NCBI GenBank assembly: GCA_947446625.1
Contig: CANFIE010000079.1
Location: 1 to 11,754 of the forward strand
Direction of reading: 5' to 3'
DNA: 11,754 bases
Source of the DNA: Acetobacteraceae bacterium
GTDB lineage: Bacteria > Pseudomonadota > Alphaproteobacteria > Acetobacterales > Acetobacteraceae
Numbering within the stretch: position 1 is the stretch's first letter; every line of letters begins with the position of its first letter. A program made the translations under genes and the position numbers. The notes below the pieces were generated by a model. It saw nothing but the letters and a program-made list of their open reading frames with translations. It was not told the origin of the DNA and made no database searches. Positions 1-6,278 of the stretch are shown in pieces.

Positions 1-74
1 CGGGCGCTTTCGGCCAGCAGGCGCTGCACCTGCGCCTCACCCGGGCGGGGCGTGGCTGGCGCCGCCGCGGTCAT
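1..74 (-). CDS. Partial CDS, N-terminus of an unidentified operon gene
   Basis: A minus-strand reading frame opens with ATG at 74-72 and stays open to the window edge (24 complete codons, beginning MTAAAPATPRPGEAQ). Its ATG overlaps the TGA of the RidA-family gene in an ATGA junction, the same arrangement used twice upstream in this operon. That is the main reason to accept it as a gene. The visible part is an Ala/Pro-rich N-terminus followed by a helix-like VQRLLAESAR stretch. It shows no signal peptide and no recognisable domain. It is probably a fifth enzyme or accessory protein of the same catabolic operon; its identity cannot be read from 24 residues. Confidence 0.6.
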   Translation of the reverse strand, partial: MTAAAPATPRPGEAQVQRLLAESA

Positions 75-442
75 GGTGCGGGGAGGACGGCGATGCCCTC
101 GATTTCGATGCAGACCGTGGTGGTGGTGAATTGCGCGCCGCCAACGCAGGTGCTGGCGGGCGGCACCGGCAGCGCCTCAAAGATGCGGCGGCGGATGGTG
201 TTGAAGCCTTCGTAATGGCGCATGTCGCTGAGCCAGGTGGTGATCTTCAGCAGGTGGGAAAGATCAGCGCCTTCGCTGGCCAGCGCCTTTTGCAGCCGGG
301 CCAGGCATTCCTCGGCCTGCACCTCCACCGGCTGGTTTTCCGCCGCGCTGCCCCTGGCGGTGACGCCGGAGCAGAAGATGAGCTTGGCGCCGCCGCCAAG
401 CGGCACCACGCGGGCGGGCGGAAACAACGGGCGTTGCGACAT
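71..442 (-). CDS. RidA (YjgF/YER057c/UK114) family protein lacking the catalytic arginine
   Basis: The 123-residue product has the usual length and layout of a Rid protein: LIFCSGVTARG (residues 21-31) near the N-terminus, a central helix, and the closing PPASTCVGG and IEIEGIAVL segments. Classical RidA hydrolyses enamine/imine intermediates released by PLP dehydratases and needs an Arg in the P-A-R-x-C-V motif (Arg105 in E. coli). Here that position is Ser97 (P95-A96-S97-T98-C99-V100), confirmed in the DNA as AGC. The protein therefore belongs with Rid subfamilies that lack the arginine, and imine deaminase activity is doubtful. The start ATG at 442-440 has an AAGGA ribosome site about nine bases upstream, which overlaps the stop of the preceding DSD1-family gene. 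Cytosolic. The neighbouring PLP enzymes suggest a role in the same pathway, but the exact activity is unknown. Confidence 0.9.
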   Translation of the reverse strand: MSQRPLFPPARVVPLGGGAKLIFCSGVTARGSAAENQPVEVQAEECLARLQKALASEGADLSHLLKITTWLSDMRHYEGFNTIRRRIFEALPVPPASTCVGGAQFTTTTVCIEIEGIAVLPAP

Positions 443-454
443 GCTTGCGGTTCC

Positions 455-1561
455 TTACCAGCCGTTGATGCGGGGCCAGGTGGCGATGACCTCGCGGCTG
501 CCATCCACCACATGGTAGCGGTCATGCGCTGCCGCTGTCATGCAGGTGTGGTTGGGGGCCACGCGCAGCTTGGCGCCCACCGGCAGGCGGGCAAATGGCA
601 GCGGCTGGGCGCTGGTCATCTCGCCATGTTCCTGATGGGTGCGGCTGATGATGGCTTCGCCGAAGCTGGGCTTGCCGTCTTCATCCCAGACCAGGCCGAA
701 GCCGTAATCCTTCGGCGCGTTGGCGGTGCTGCGGTCTTTTGATAGCGCCAGGCCGCCGGCATCCAGCAGCACGGCGTTGCGGGCGGGCTTGCGGCCGATG
801 ACGCTGGTCAGCACCGTCATGGCGATGTCGCTCTCGGGATGGGTGCCGAGTTGGGCCTGGAACAGGTCTCCGAACATGTAGACGCCAGCGCGGACATCGG
901 TGACGCCGTCCATCCGCTTGGCATAGAGCGCGGTGGGCGAGGAGCCGAGCGAGACGATCTCGCAGCGCAGCCCGGCCTGGCGCAGGCGGGTGGCAGCCAG
1001 GACGATGCCGCTGCGTTCCTGCTCGGCCACGGCGGCCATGTCTTCCGGCGTGCGGCCATTGTAGCTGTGGCCGGAATGGCTGAGCACACCGCGCAGGGTG
1101 GTGCCGAGGGCCTGGGCGATGGCGAGGAATTCGGCGCTGTCGGGCGGCACGCCGCCACGGCCTTCGCCGATATCCACTTCCACCAGCGCGGTCAGCGGGC
1201 CGGGATGCGCGGCGATGGCGCGGGCTGCGTCCAGGTCGTCGGTGATGACCTTTATTTGTGCGCCGGCGGCGTTGAGTGCGGCGACCGTGTCAAGCTTCTG
1301 CGGCGTGATGCCGGCGGCGTAGATCTGGTCCTTGTAGCCACCAGCGGCGAAGTACTTGGCTTCGGCCAGGGTGGAGACGGTGATGGGGCCGTGGTTGGGT
1401 ACGGCCAGGGCGGCAACGTCCAGGCTTTTCGCGGTCTTCAAGTGCGGGCGCAGCACCAGGCCGGGATGGCGGGCCACGGCGGCCTGCATCATGGCCAGGT
1501 TGCGCTTGAGGATGCCGAGGTCGAGCACCAGGCAGGGGGTGGGCAGGTCGTCGAGGGTCAT
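455..1561 (-). CDS. DSD1 family PLP-dependent enzyme (D-serine dehydratase / D-threonine aldolase-like)
   Basis: The 368-residue product is a fold-type-III (alanine racemase-like barrel) PLP enzyme. Visible marks are PTPCLVLDL (7-15), the PLP lysine K42 in RPHLKTAK, SHSGHSYNG (161-169), DAGGLALSKD (267-276), EHGE (311-314) and the metal site H338-T-C340 in PNHTC. Family members are metal-assisted D-threonine aldolases, D-3-hydroxyaspartate aldolases or D-serine dehydratases. In the well-studied enzymes, D-serine dehydratase binds zinc with His-x-Cys, while D-threonine aldolase uses His-x-Asp. The HTC here therefore leans towards the DSD type. The start at 1561 is chosen because its ATG overlaps the TGA of the M81 gene (ATGA) and the protein then begins directly at the conserved PTPC region. 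The upstream in-frame ATG at 1660 would add 33 residues lying inside the M81 gene. It probably dehydrates or cleaves a D-beta-hydroxy amino acid; the substrate is inferred. Confidence 0.9.
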   Translation of the reverse strand: MTLDDLPTPCLVLDLGILKRNLAMMQAAVARHPGLVLRPHLKTAKSLDVAALAVPNHGPITVSTLAEAKYFAAGGYKDQIYAAGITPQKLDTVAALNAAGAQIKVITDDLDAARAIAAHPGPLTALVEVDIGEGRGGVPPDSAEFLAIAQALGTTLRGVLSHSGHSYNGRTPEDMAAVAEQERSGIVLAATRLRQAGLRCEIVSLGSSPTALYAKRMDGVTDVRAGVYMFGDLFQAQLGTHPESDIAMTVLTSVIGRKPARNAVLLDAGGLALSKDRSTANAPKDYGFGLVWDEDGKPSFGEAIISRTHQEHGEMTSAQPLPFARLPVGAKLRVAPNHTCMTAAAHDRYHVVDGSREVIATWPRINGW

Positions 1562-3102
1562 ACGGCGTTCCAATGCGTATCGGCATCCAGCGGCAGCACC
1601 GGCCGGGGCAATTTGGTCCAGGAGAAGCGGGACAGGATGGGCGAGGTGAGGCCGGGGCAATCCACTTCCACGATGCGGTCATGGCTGAAGAACTCGTCGA
1701 AGCCACCGCGGAAATGCCCGCGGGACTTCACCACCACGGCGCGGGCGGCGGCGATATCCAGGCCGAGATGCTCGAAGAAGGCGGGGTCGGCGCATTGGGC
1801 GCGGTTGCTGACCACAACCACGGTAACGCCGCCGATGCGCAGCGCCGCCGTGGCGCCCAGCCGCATGGCGGTGCCGGCATAGATGCCGCGCCGGCCGGTG
1901 ACTTCACCATTCGAGAGCGCCACGACTTCGGCTGCAGCGTCGAAGCGTTGGCTGAAGGGGTCGTTTGCGCCCAGCGTGCCTTGCGGCTGGTTGAAGCGGG
2001 CGGTGAAGCGGGCGCCCTGGCCGGCGGCATGCGCCTCGGCGGCCAGCATGGGGTCGTGGATGATGCCGACCAGCGCAGCCTGCACCCCGGCTTCGACGAA
2101 GGCGCGCAGGATGAACATGGTGTTGCCGCGCGCGCCGCCACCGGGATTGTCGGCCACATCGGCAAAGGCGAGCGGCACCGGGCTGGTGAGGGCGCGCTGG
2201 GTGGCATCGGCAAGCGAGGTCAGCGCGGCGACGAAGCGGGCGCGGCGGGCCCAGGCGGCTTCGGCCAACTCCTGCGCCAAGGCCTCGGCGGCTGCGGCGC
2301 TGGTGGCGGTGACAATGACGGCCATGCCGTTGAACGGCGTGTCGCCATAGGCGAAGCCGCCCATGACGCTGACATTGGCCACGCGGGCATCGGCGGCGGC
2401 GCGTTGCTGGCCGAGATTGATGACCTCGGCGTAAGGCCCCTGCGCGGTGAGCATGGAGACGGTGGGCGCCACGATGGGCAGGCGGCGGAAGGCGCGGTGG
2501 AAGCGCTCTCCGGCCAGCAGGCGGCGCAGCAAAGCGGCGCTTTCGGCGCCACGCTCGCGCATATCCAGATGCGGGTTGGTGCGGTAGCCGACGAAGGCGT
2601 CGCAGTCCCGCACCATGGCGTCGGAGACATTGGCGTGCAGGTCGTAGCTGCACACGAAGGGGACGTCGCCCAGCACGTCACGCACCAGGGTTTGCAGGGC
2701 GCCTTCGGGGTCGTCCAGGCTTTCGGTCAGGCCGGCGCCGTGGAGCACGGCATAGACGCCATCAACCTGGCCACGCAGGGCTTCGAGGCCCGCGCGCCAT
2801 TGCGCCCACATGCTCGCCCAAAGGTCGTCGGCCACGGGGCCGTTGGGTTCGGCCATGGCGAGCAGGATGGGGCGCGGCTGCCAGGGGCCGGCGGCATCCA
2901 TGGCGGTGACAAAGCCGGGCATCTCGCCCAGCGCGGCCGAGGCTTCGGCGCGGGCATCGGCGAGGATGGCGTCTCCGGAGAGCCAGCAGCGGCCGGTGAA
3001 ATCCGCCAGCCGCGCCACCGGGGCGAAGCGGTTGCACTCGATGGAGAAGCCCAGCAGGGCGATGCGTGGCGCGACGGCGCCCGGGGAAAGTGGTTCGCTC
3101 AT
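1558..3102 (-). CDS. M81 family metallopeptidase (MlrC / microcystinase C-like)
   Basis: The 514-residue product matches the M81 family over its full length. The N-terminal DUF1485-type region starts at RIALLGFSIECNRFAP (13-28). The zinc ligands of MlrC are present with the right spacing: D154 and H156 in YDLHAN, and H178 in YRTNPHLDMRERG. VADNPGGGARGNT (316-328) and the C-terminal MlrC region follow. MlrC finishes degradation of linearised microcystin, but most M81 members sit in amino acid or peptide-derivative catabolic operons and have unknown substrates. The start at 3102 is chosen for its ATGA overlap with the upstream PLP enzyme; an open frame extends further upstream but lies inside that gene. 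The stop TGA (1560-1558) overlaps the next start. No signal peptide is seen, so it is probably cytosolic. It likely hydrolyses an amide or small peptide feeding the PLP enzymes on either side. Confidence 0.9.
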   Translation of the reverse strand: MSEPLSPGAVAPRIALLGFSIECNRFAPVARLADFTGRCWLSGDAILADARAEASAALGEMPGFVTAMDAAGPWQPRPILLAMAEPNGPVADDLWASMWAQWRAGLEALRGQVDGVYAVLHGAGLTESLDDPEGALQTLVRDVLGDVPFVCSYDLHANVSDAMVRDCDAFVGYRTNPHLDMRERGAESAALLRRLLAGERFHRAFRRLPIVAPTVSMLTAQGPYAEVINLGQQRAAADARVANVSVMGGFAYGDTPFNGMAVIVTATSAAAAEALAQELAEAAWARRARFVAALTSLADATQRALTSPVPLAFADVADNPGGGARGNTMFILRAFVEAGVQAALVGIIHDPMLAAEAHAAGQGARFTARFNQPQGTLGANDPFSQRFDAAAEVVALSNGEVTGRRGIYAGTAMRLGATAALRIGGVTVVVVSNRAQCADPAFFEHLGLDIAAARAVVVKSRGHFRGGFDEFFSHDRIVEVDCPGLTSPILSRFSWTKLPRPVLPLDADTHWNAV

Positions 3103-4223
3103 ATCGCCACCCCCAGCAGCTCGGCATAGCGCTGCGTGGCCTTCAACCCGCTGCCGGTGAGCACGACGACGGTGGTTTCCCCGGCGGCAATGGTGCCGGC
3201 GGCCAGCAGATGCTGGAAGGCGGCGGCGGCCTGGGCGCAGGTGGGTTCCACATACACGCCGCCCCGGGCCAGTTGCAGCGTCATCGCGGCAATCTCGGCC
3301 TCGCTGAGCAGCACAGCGCCGCCCTGGCTTTGGCGCAGTACCTCCAGGCATTCCGGCAGGCGGATGGGCTGGGCGATGGCGGTGCCCTCGGCGATGGTCG
3401 GCTGGGCGGCCAGCGGCGCTTCACCCAGGAAGGCGCGGGCGATGGGGCCGCAATTGGCCGGCTGGGCGGCGAAGATGCGCGGCAGCTTGGTGATTTGCCC
3501 GGCGCGCAGCAGCTCGGAAAAGCCGATGCCGCAGCCGAGCACGTTGGAGCCGGCGCCGCAGGGCACGATGACGTTGTCGGGCGCGCGGAAGCCGAGATCC
3601 TCCCACAGCTCATAGGCCAGGGTCTTGGTGCCGTGCAGGAAGAAGGGGTGCCAGTTGTGGCTGGCGTAGAACATCGTCGCCGCCTGGCGCTCGGCTTCAT
3701 CCGAGCAAGCCTGCCGGCTGCCGGGGACCAGTTCAATCTCGGCGCCACTGGCGCGGGACTGCACGGTTTTGGCCGGGCTGGTGCTGGCCGGCACCAGGAT
3801 TTTGGCGCGCATGCCGCCCGCCGCCGCATAGGTCGCAATGGCAGCGCCGCCATTGCCGGAACTATCCTCCAGCACCGCCTCCACGCCCTGGTGCCGCAGC
3901 AGGGAAAGCATGACGCTGGCGCCACGGTCCTTGAAGGAGCCGGTAGGCATGAACCATTCGCATTTCAGCAGCGCGGTGCCGCCGCCCAGCTTGCGTTCCA
4001 CCAGCGGGGTACAACCCTCACCCATGCTGATGCGCTGGGCCGGCTGGAAGGGCAGCGCGGCGGCGTAGCGCCACAGGCTGCGGTCGCTGGCCACGATATC
4101 GGCGCGGCCGAGGCCGGGCATGGCGGTCAGCAGCAGCGGCTCACCGGCGTCGCCACACCAGCGGGGTTGCGCCAGCGGCCAGGTGCGGCCGGAACGGGGG
4201 TCGAGATAGGCGGTCGATGTCAT
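3099..4223 (-). CDS. Fold-type-II PLP enzyme, threonine synthase-like
   Basis: The 374-residue product is a tryptophan-synthase-beta superfamily enzyme. It has a short N-terminal extension (DPRSGRTWPLAQPRWC, 8-23) like that of class II threonine synthases, with the Cys pairs degenerate. Then come GEGCTPLV (68-75), the PLP lysine K98 in PTGSFKDRG, the phosphate/substrate loop EDSSGNGGAA (119-128), the glycine-rich PLP phosphate cup CGAGSN (222-227) and LTGSGLK (355-361). True threonine synthases normally accompany thrA/thrB, which are absent here. The neighbouring DSD1, M81 and Rid genes suggest instead a lyase, dehydratase or beta/gamma-replacement enzyme in amino acid catabolism. The ATG at 4223 has AAGGG eight bases upstream; an in-frame GTG at 4232 is a poorer alternative. 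It is the first gene of the five-gene minus operon, and its stop overlaps the M81 start (ATGA). The exact reaction is not decidable from sequence. Confidence 0.88.
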   Translation of the reverse strand: MTSTAYLDPRSGRTWPLAQPRWCGDAGEPLLLTAMPGLGRADIVASDRSLWRYAAALPFQPAQRISMGEGCTPLVERKLGGGTALLKCEWFMPTGSFKDRGASVMLSLLRHQGVEAVLEDSSGNGGAAIATYAAAGGMRAKILVPASTSPAKTVQSRASGAEIELVPGSRQACSDEAERQAATMFYASHNWHPFFLHGTKTLAYELWEDLGFRAPDNVIVPCGAGSNVLGCGIGFSELLRAGQITKLPRIFAAQPANCGPIARAFLGEAPLAAQPTIAEGTAIAQPIRLPECLEVLRQSQGGAVLLSEAEIAAMTLQLARGGVYVEPTCAQAAAAFQHLLAAGTIAAGETTVVVLTGSGLKATQRYAELLGVAI

Positions 4224-4268
4224 GCCATGCACCCTTGCCGTTTCGCGGCTTTGGGGCAAGGTGCGGGC
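4224..4268. promoter_or_regulatory. Divergent intergenic region with near-palindrome covering both ribosome sites
   Basis: Only 45 bp separate the start codons of the minus-strand PLP-enzyme operon and the plus-strand M20 gene. Two arms, GCACCCTTGCC at 4229-4239 and GGCAAGGTGC at 4255-4264, are inverted copies differing by one base insertion. Each arm carries the Shine-Dalgarno-like AAGG of one of the two genes. The spacing leaves no room for two separate promoters with leaders, so at least one promoter should lie inside the opposing coding sequence. The symmetry could be a regulator site or simply two facing ribosome sites. Confidence 0.5.
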
Positions 4269-5366
4269 ATGCTTACACCCGTTGCAAAACTCACCGCCGA
4301 GCTGGTTGCGCTGGACAGCCGCAGCTTTGTTTCCAACCTGGCCGTGGCCGAGCGCGTGGAAGCCGCGCTGGCCGGCTTTGAGGTGGAAAGGCTGGACTAC
4401 CTGGACGCCAATGGGGTGGCCAAGCGCTGCCTGGTGGCGCATCGGGGGCCGCTGGGCGGCTACGCGCTTTCCGGCCATATGGACACGGTGCCGGATACCG
4501 GCTGGACCGATAACCCCTGGGACCCGCGGGTGGACAGCGCCGGCGTGATGCACGGGCTGGGCAGCGTGGACATGAAGGGGCCGGTGGCGGCCTGCATTCT
4601 GGCGGCGCAGGCGGTGGGGCCGCATGTGCCGGCCACGCTGCTGATCACCACCGACGAGGAAACCACCAAGCAGGGCGCCCGCGCCGTGGCCGCCAGCGAC
4701 GCCGCGCGCCGGCTGGGGCTGAAGGGCATCATTGTGGCCGAGCCGACCGGGCTGCGGCCGGTGCGCGGCCACCGCAGCAGCGTGAACATGGTGGCGACGG
4801 CCAAAGGGGTGCAGGCGCATTCCTCCACCGGCCAAGGGCTGAACGCCAAGTGGGCGCTGATACCGTTTGTGGCCGAGATGAAGGCGATTTACGAAAAGCT
4901 GCGGCTTGACCCAGCGCTGCATGACACCGCCTATGACCCGGTATTTTCCGACTTCAACCTGGTGATCGACAATCACGGCACGGCGGTGAACGTGAATGCC
5001 GCGCTGGCGACCTGCCGGATCAAGTTCCGCTATTCCCGCAGCCTGGACCCCAAGCCCATTCTGGCGGCGGTGCAGGCGGCGGCCGAGCGCGCCGGGCTGG
5101 CGCTGGACCTGCGGCCCGAGGGCACGCCACCGGAGCTGCCGGCCAGCCACCCCTTGATTAAGCTGGCGGAGGGGCTGACCGGGCATGCCGCCAGCACCGT
5201 GCCCTTCGGCACCGATGCGTCCGAACTGCAGGAAATCGCCCCCTGCGTGATCCTGGGGCCGGGCGGGATTGAAACCGCGCATACGCCTTATGAATGCGTG
5301 GCGGTGGCGGCGCTGGAGGATGCAGTGGCACTGTTCCGCCGCTGCCTGGAACAGGGCGTTGCGTGA
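4269..5366 (+). CDS. M20 family metallohydrolase (ArgE/DapE-like deacylase)
   Basis: The 365-residue product is a two-domain, di-zinc M20 amidohydrolase. All expected ligands are visible: H70 and catalytic D72 in SGHMDTVPD, bridging D101 in GLGSVDMKG, general base E130 and ligand E131 in TTDEETTKQGAR, E158 in VAEPTGL, and H338 in ETAHTPYE. The dimerisation (lid) domain lies roughly at residues 165-275, with the conserved KGVQAHSS at 179-186. Relatives remove acyl groups from ornithine, lysine or diaminopimelate derivatives, or hydrolyse small peptides. The substrate here is not determined, and acetylornithine deacetylase-like is the safest name. The start ATG at 4269 follows AAGGTG and directly precedes the family N-terminus; the frame is open upstream but antisense to the neighbouring gene. 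It is divergent from the PLP/M81 operon, which suggests a shared pathway and shared control. Cytosolic. Confidence 0.9.
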   Translation: MLTPVAKLTAELVALDSRSFVSNLAVAERVEAALAGFEVERLDYLDANGVAKRCLVAHRGPLGGYALSGHMDTVPDTGWTDNPWDPRVDSAGVMHGLGSVDMKGPVAACILAAQAVGPHVPATLLITTDEETTKQGARAVAASDAARRLGLKGIIVAEPTGLRPVRGHRSSVNMVATAKGVQAHSSTGQGLNAKWALIPFVAEMKAIYEKLRLDPALHDTAYDPVFSDFNLVIDNHGTAVNVNAALATCRIKFRYSRSLDPKPILAAVQAAAERAGLALDLRPEGTPPELPASHPLIKLAEGLTGHAASTVPFGTDASELQEIAPCVILGPGGIETAHTPYECVAVAALEDAVALFRRCLEQGVA

Positions 5367-5402
5367 CGCAACGTAACGCTGGATTGACGCGGGTTTAAGG
5401 CG

Positions 5403-5419
5403 GGCGCCATGGCAGCGCC
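5403..5419 (+). other. Short hairpin after the M20 gene, no T-tract
   Basis: GGCGC (5403-5407) and GCGCC (5415-5419) form a 5-bp stem with a 7-base loop, about 36 bases past the M20 stop. No T-run follows, so it is not a standard intrinsic terminator. The rest of 5367-5471 shows no convincing promoter. TTGACG at 5384-5389 lacks a matching -10 box at the usual distance. Confidence 0.3.
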
Positions 5420-5471
5420 GCAATGGCATGTGATAAGCTGCGTCCAGCGCGTATTTCTCATGAGGCATGCC

Positions 5472-6068
5472 ATGCTGACCCGCAACGCCGCCCTGGCCCT
5501 GACCGCCGCCCTGGCTTTGGGCGCCTGTGCCGTGGCGCCGCCCAGCGCCCCGACGGTTCTGGCCACCCCGCCAGAAGGCAAGGATCTCAGCCGCTTTCAG
5601 CAGGAAGATTATGGCTGCCGCGGCTACGCCATGAACAATGCCAGCGGCGCGGTGCAGGCCGGCACCAATGCCGGCATTGGCAGCGCGGCGGTGGGCACGG
5701 CGCTGGGTGCGGCGGCTGGCGCCCTGATCGGCTCGGCCGGCGGTGCGGCGGGCGCGGGCGCGGCGGTTGGCGCCGGCATTGGCCTGGCCACGGGCAGCGC
5801 GGTGGGCGTGGATCAGGCCCGGGCCGCCGGGTACAATGCCCAGCAGATCTACGACATGGCCTATGCCCAGTGCATGACCAGCGCCGGCAACAAGATTGAG
5901 GGGCCGATTGCCCCGGCCTATGCCCCCGCCTACGCGGCGCCCTATGCCCCGGTTTATGCGGCGCCCTACCCATACTACGCGCCCTACCCGTATTACGGCG
6001 GCGCGGTGGTTGTTGGCCGGCCCTGGGGTTGGGGCGGCGGCTGGCGCGGTGGTTATCGGCGCTGGTAG
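5472..6068 (+). CDS. Glycine-zipper lipoprotein
   Basis: The 198-residue product starts with a lipoprotein signal: MLTR, a hydrophobic run, and the lipobox LGAC with C19 as the lipidated cysteine. The ATG at 5472 is preferred over in-frame ATGs at 5409 and 5460 because TGAGG sits six bases upstream and the signal peptide is then of normal length. The middle (about 65-115) is a Gly/Ala zipper of repeated GxxxG and AxxxG spacings, as in the YMGG/OmpA-like glycine-zipper families, which insert in or pack against the outer membrane. Cysteines C49 and C134 flank the zipper and could pair. The tail (147-175) is a Pro-Tyr-Ala repeat tract, followed by a GWGGGWRGGYRRW end rich in aromatic and basic residues. 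It is probably an envelope-anchored structural or stress protein. The function is unknown and nothing ties it to the M20 gene 105 bases upstream. Confidence 0.85.
   Translation: MLTRNAALALTAALALGACAVAPPSAPTVLATPPEGKDLSRFQQEDYGCRGYAMNNASGAVQAGTNAGIGSAAVGTALGAAAGALIGSAGGAAGAGAAVGAGIGLATGSAVGVDQARAAGYNAQQIYDMAYAQCMTSAGNKIEGPIAPAYAPAYAAPYAPVYAAPYPYYAPYPYYGGAVVVGRPWGWGGGWRGGYRRW
5910..5996 (+). repeat. Pro-Tyr-Ala coding repeat tract
   Basis: Within the lipoprotein gene, codons for residues 147-175 are short imperfect tandem units encoding APAY, AAPY, APVY, AAPYPYY and APYPYY. At the DNA level they repeat TATGCC/TACGCG and GCGCCCTA blocks. Such low-complexity tracts can vary in length between strains by slippage. 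Confidence 0.7.
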
Positions 6069-6074
6069 GTCCAT

Positions 6075-6091
6075 GGCGGTTTAGCACCGCC
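6075..6091 (+). other. Hairpin just after the lipoprotein gene
   Basis: GGCGGT (6075-6080) pairs with ACCGCC (6086-6091) around a TTAGC loop. Its right arm shares bases 6089-6091 with the next stem (6089-6107), so the two hairpins cannot both form. No T-run follows this stem. Confidence 0.45.
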
Positions 6092-6154
6092 TGAAGCAGG
6101 TTCAGGCCCGGGTTTTTCGCACTGCTGCGGCAGGCGGGAAGCCCGGGTTTTTTT
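6089..6154 (+). terminator. Probable intrinsic terminator region of the lipoprotein gene
   Basis: A 7-bp stem, GCCTGAA (6089-6095) with TTCAGGC (6101-6107), is followed by CCGGG and five Ts (6113-6117). A second structure pairs GGCCCGGGTT (6105-6114) with AGCCCGGGTT (6140-6149), a CCCGGG core flanked by wobble pairs, and runs into the seven-T tract 6148-6154. The 12-base string GCCCGGGTTTTT occurs twice (6106-6117 and 6141-6152). Either structure could end transcription of the lipoprotein gene before the next transcription unit. The strongest candidate is the second, because of its longer T-run. Confidence 0.65.
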
Positions 6155-6175
6155 GTGCCCGCGTGCCGGGGCGGT

Positions 6176-6260
6176 GATATTTCACACATTACATTCGGCG
6201 CTTAACAATTTCACCATTGAAAATTGCATTTAACGCGCGCAGATAGGCTGCATTGCACAC
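6176..6260 (+). promoter_or_regulatory. AT-rich presumptive promoter with an inverted repeat
   Basis: This stretch is clearly richer in A+T than its surroundings and lies between the terminator region and a strongly initiated small gene. TTAACA (6202-6207) resembles a -35 box, and TGCATT (6225-6230) is a weak -10 candidate at 17-base spacing. An alternative -35 is TTGAAA at 6217-6222. CAATTT (6206-6211) and AAATTG (6221-6226) form an inverted repeat with a 9-base gap that overlaps the candidate boxes, a plausible operator. The boxes are weak matches and the exact start of transcription is unclear. Confidence 0.35.
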
Positions 6261-6278
6261 TTCAGTAGGAGCTTTTCA

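Noticed and set aside
71..442. Naming the Rid protein ridA and assigning imine deaminase
   Set aside because: The catalytic arginine is missing (Ser97), so only family membership is supported.
1562..1660. Longer start for the DSD1-family enzyme (33 extra residues)
   Set aside because: The extra residues lie within the M81 coding region and precede the conserved N-terminus. The ATGA start at 1561 matches the operon's pattern.
839..1882. Open plus-strand frame opposite the DSD1-family gene
   Set aside because: Antisense to a clear PLP enzyme and spans two real genes; composition is typical of shadow frames.
1573..3129. Long open frame on the plus strand opposite the M81 gene
   Set aside because: It is an antisense shadow caused by high GC and codon bias. 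Its product is Gly/His/Ala-rich low complexity with no domain, while the minus frame matches M81 with all zinc ligands.
3099..4223. Naming the PLP enzyme thrC
   Set aside because: The sequence is family-level similar only; the genes around it are not threonine biosynthesis genes, so the symbol would overstate the evidence.
3066..4268. Upstream extension of the M20 frame
   Set aside because: It runs antisense through the PLP-enzyme gene. The M20 family N-terminus begins at the ATG at 4269 next to a ribosome site.
4224..6074. Long upstream extension of the threonine synthase-like frame
   Set aside because: It is antisense to the M20 and lipoprotein genes, Arg/His/Gly-rich without domain content. 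The conserved N-terminus and the AAGGG ribosome site fit the start at 4223.
6106..6152. The 12-base direct repeat as target-site duplication of a mobile element
   Set aside because: Only 23 bases lie between the copies, with no transposase or terminal repeats; duplicated terminator elements explain it better.
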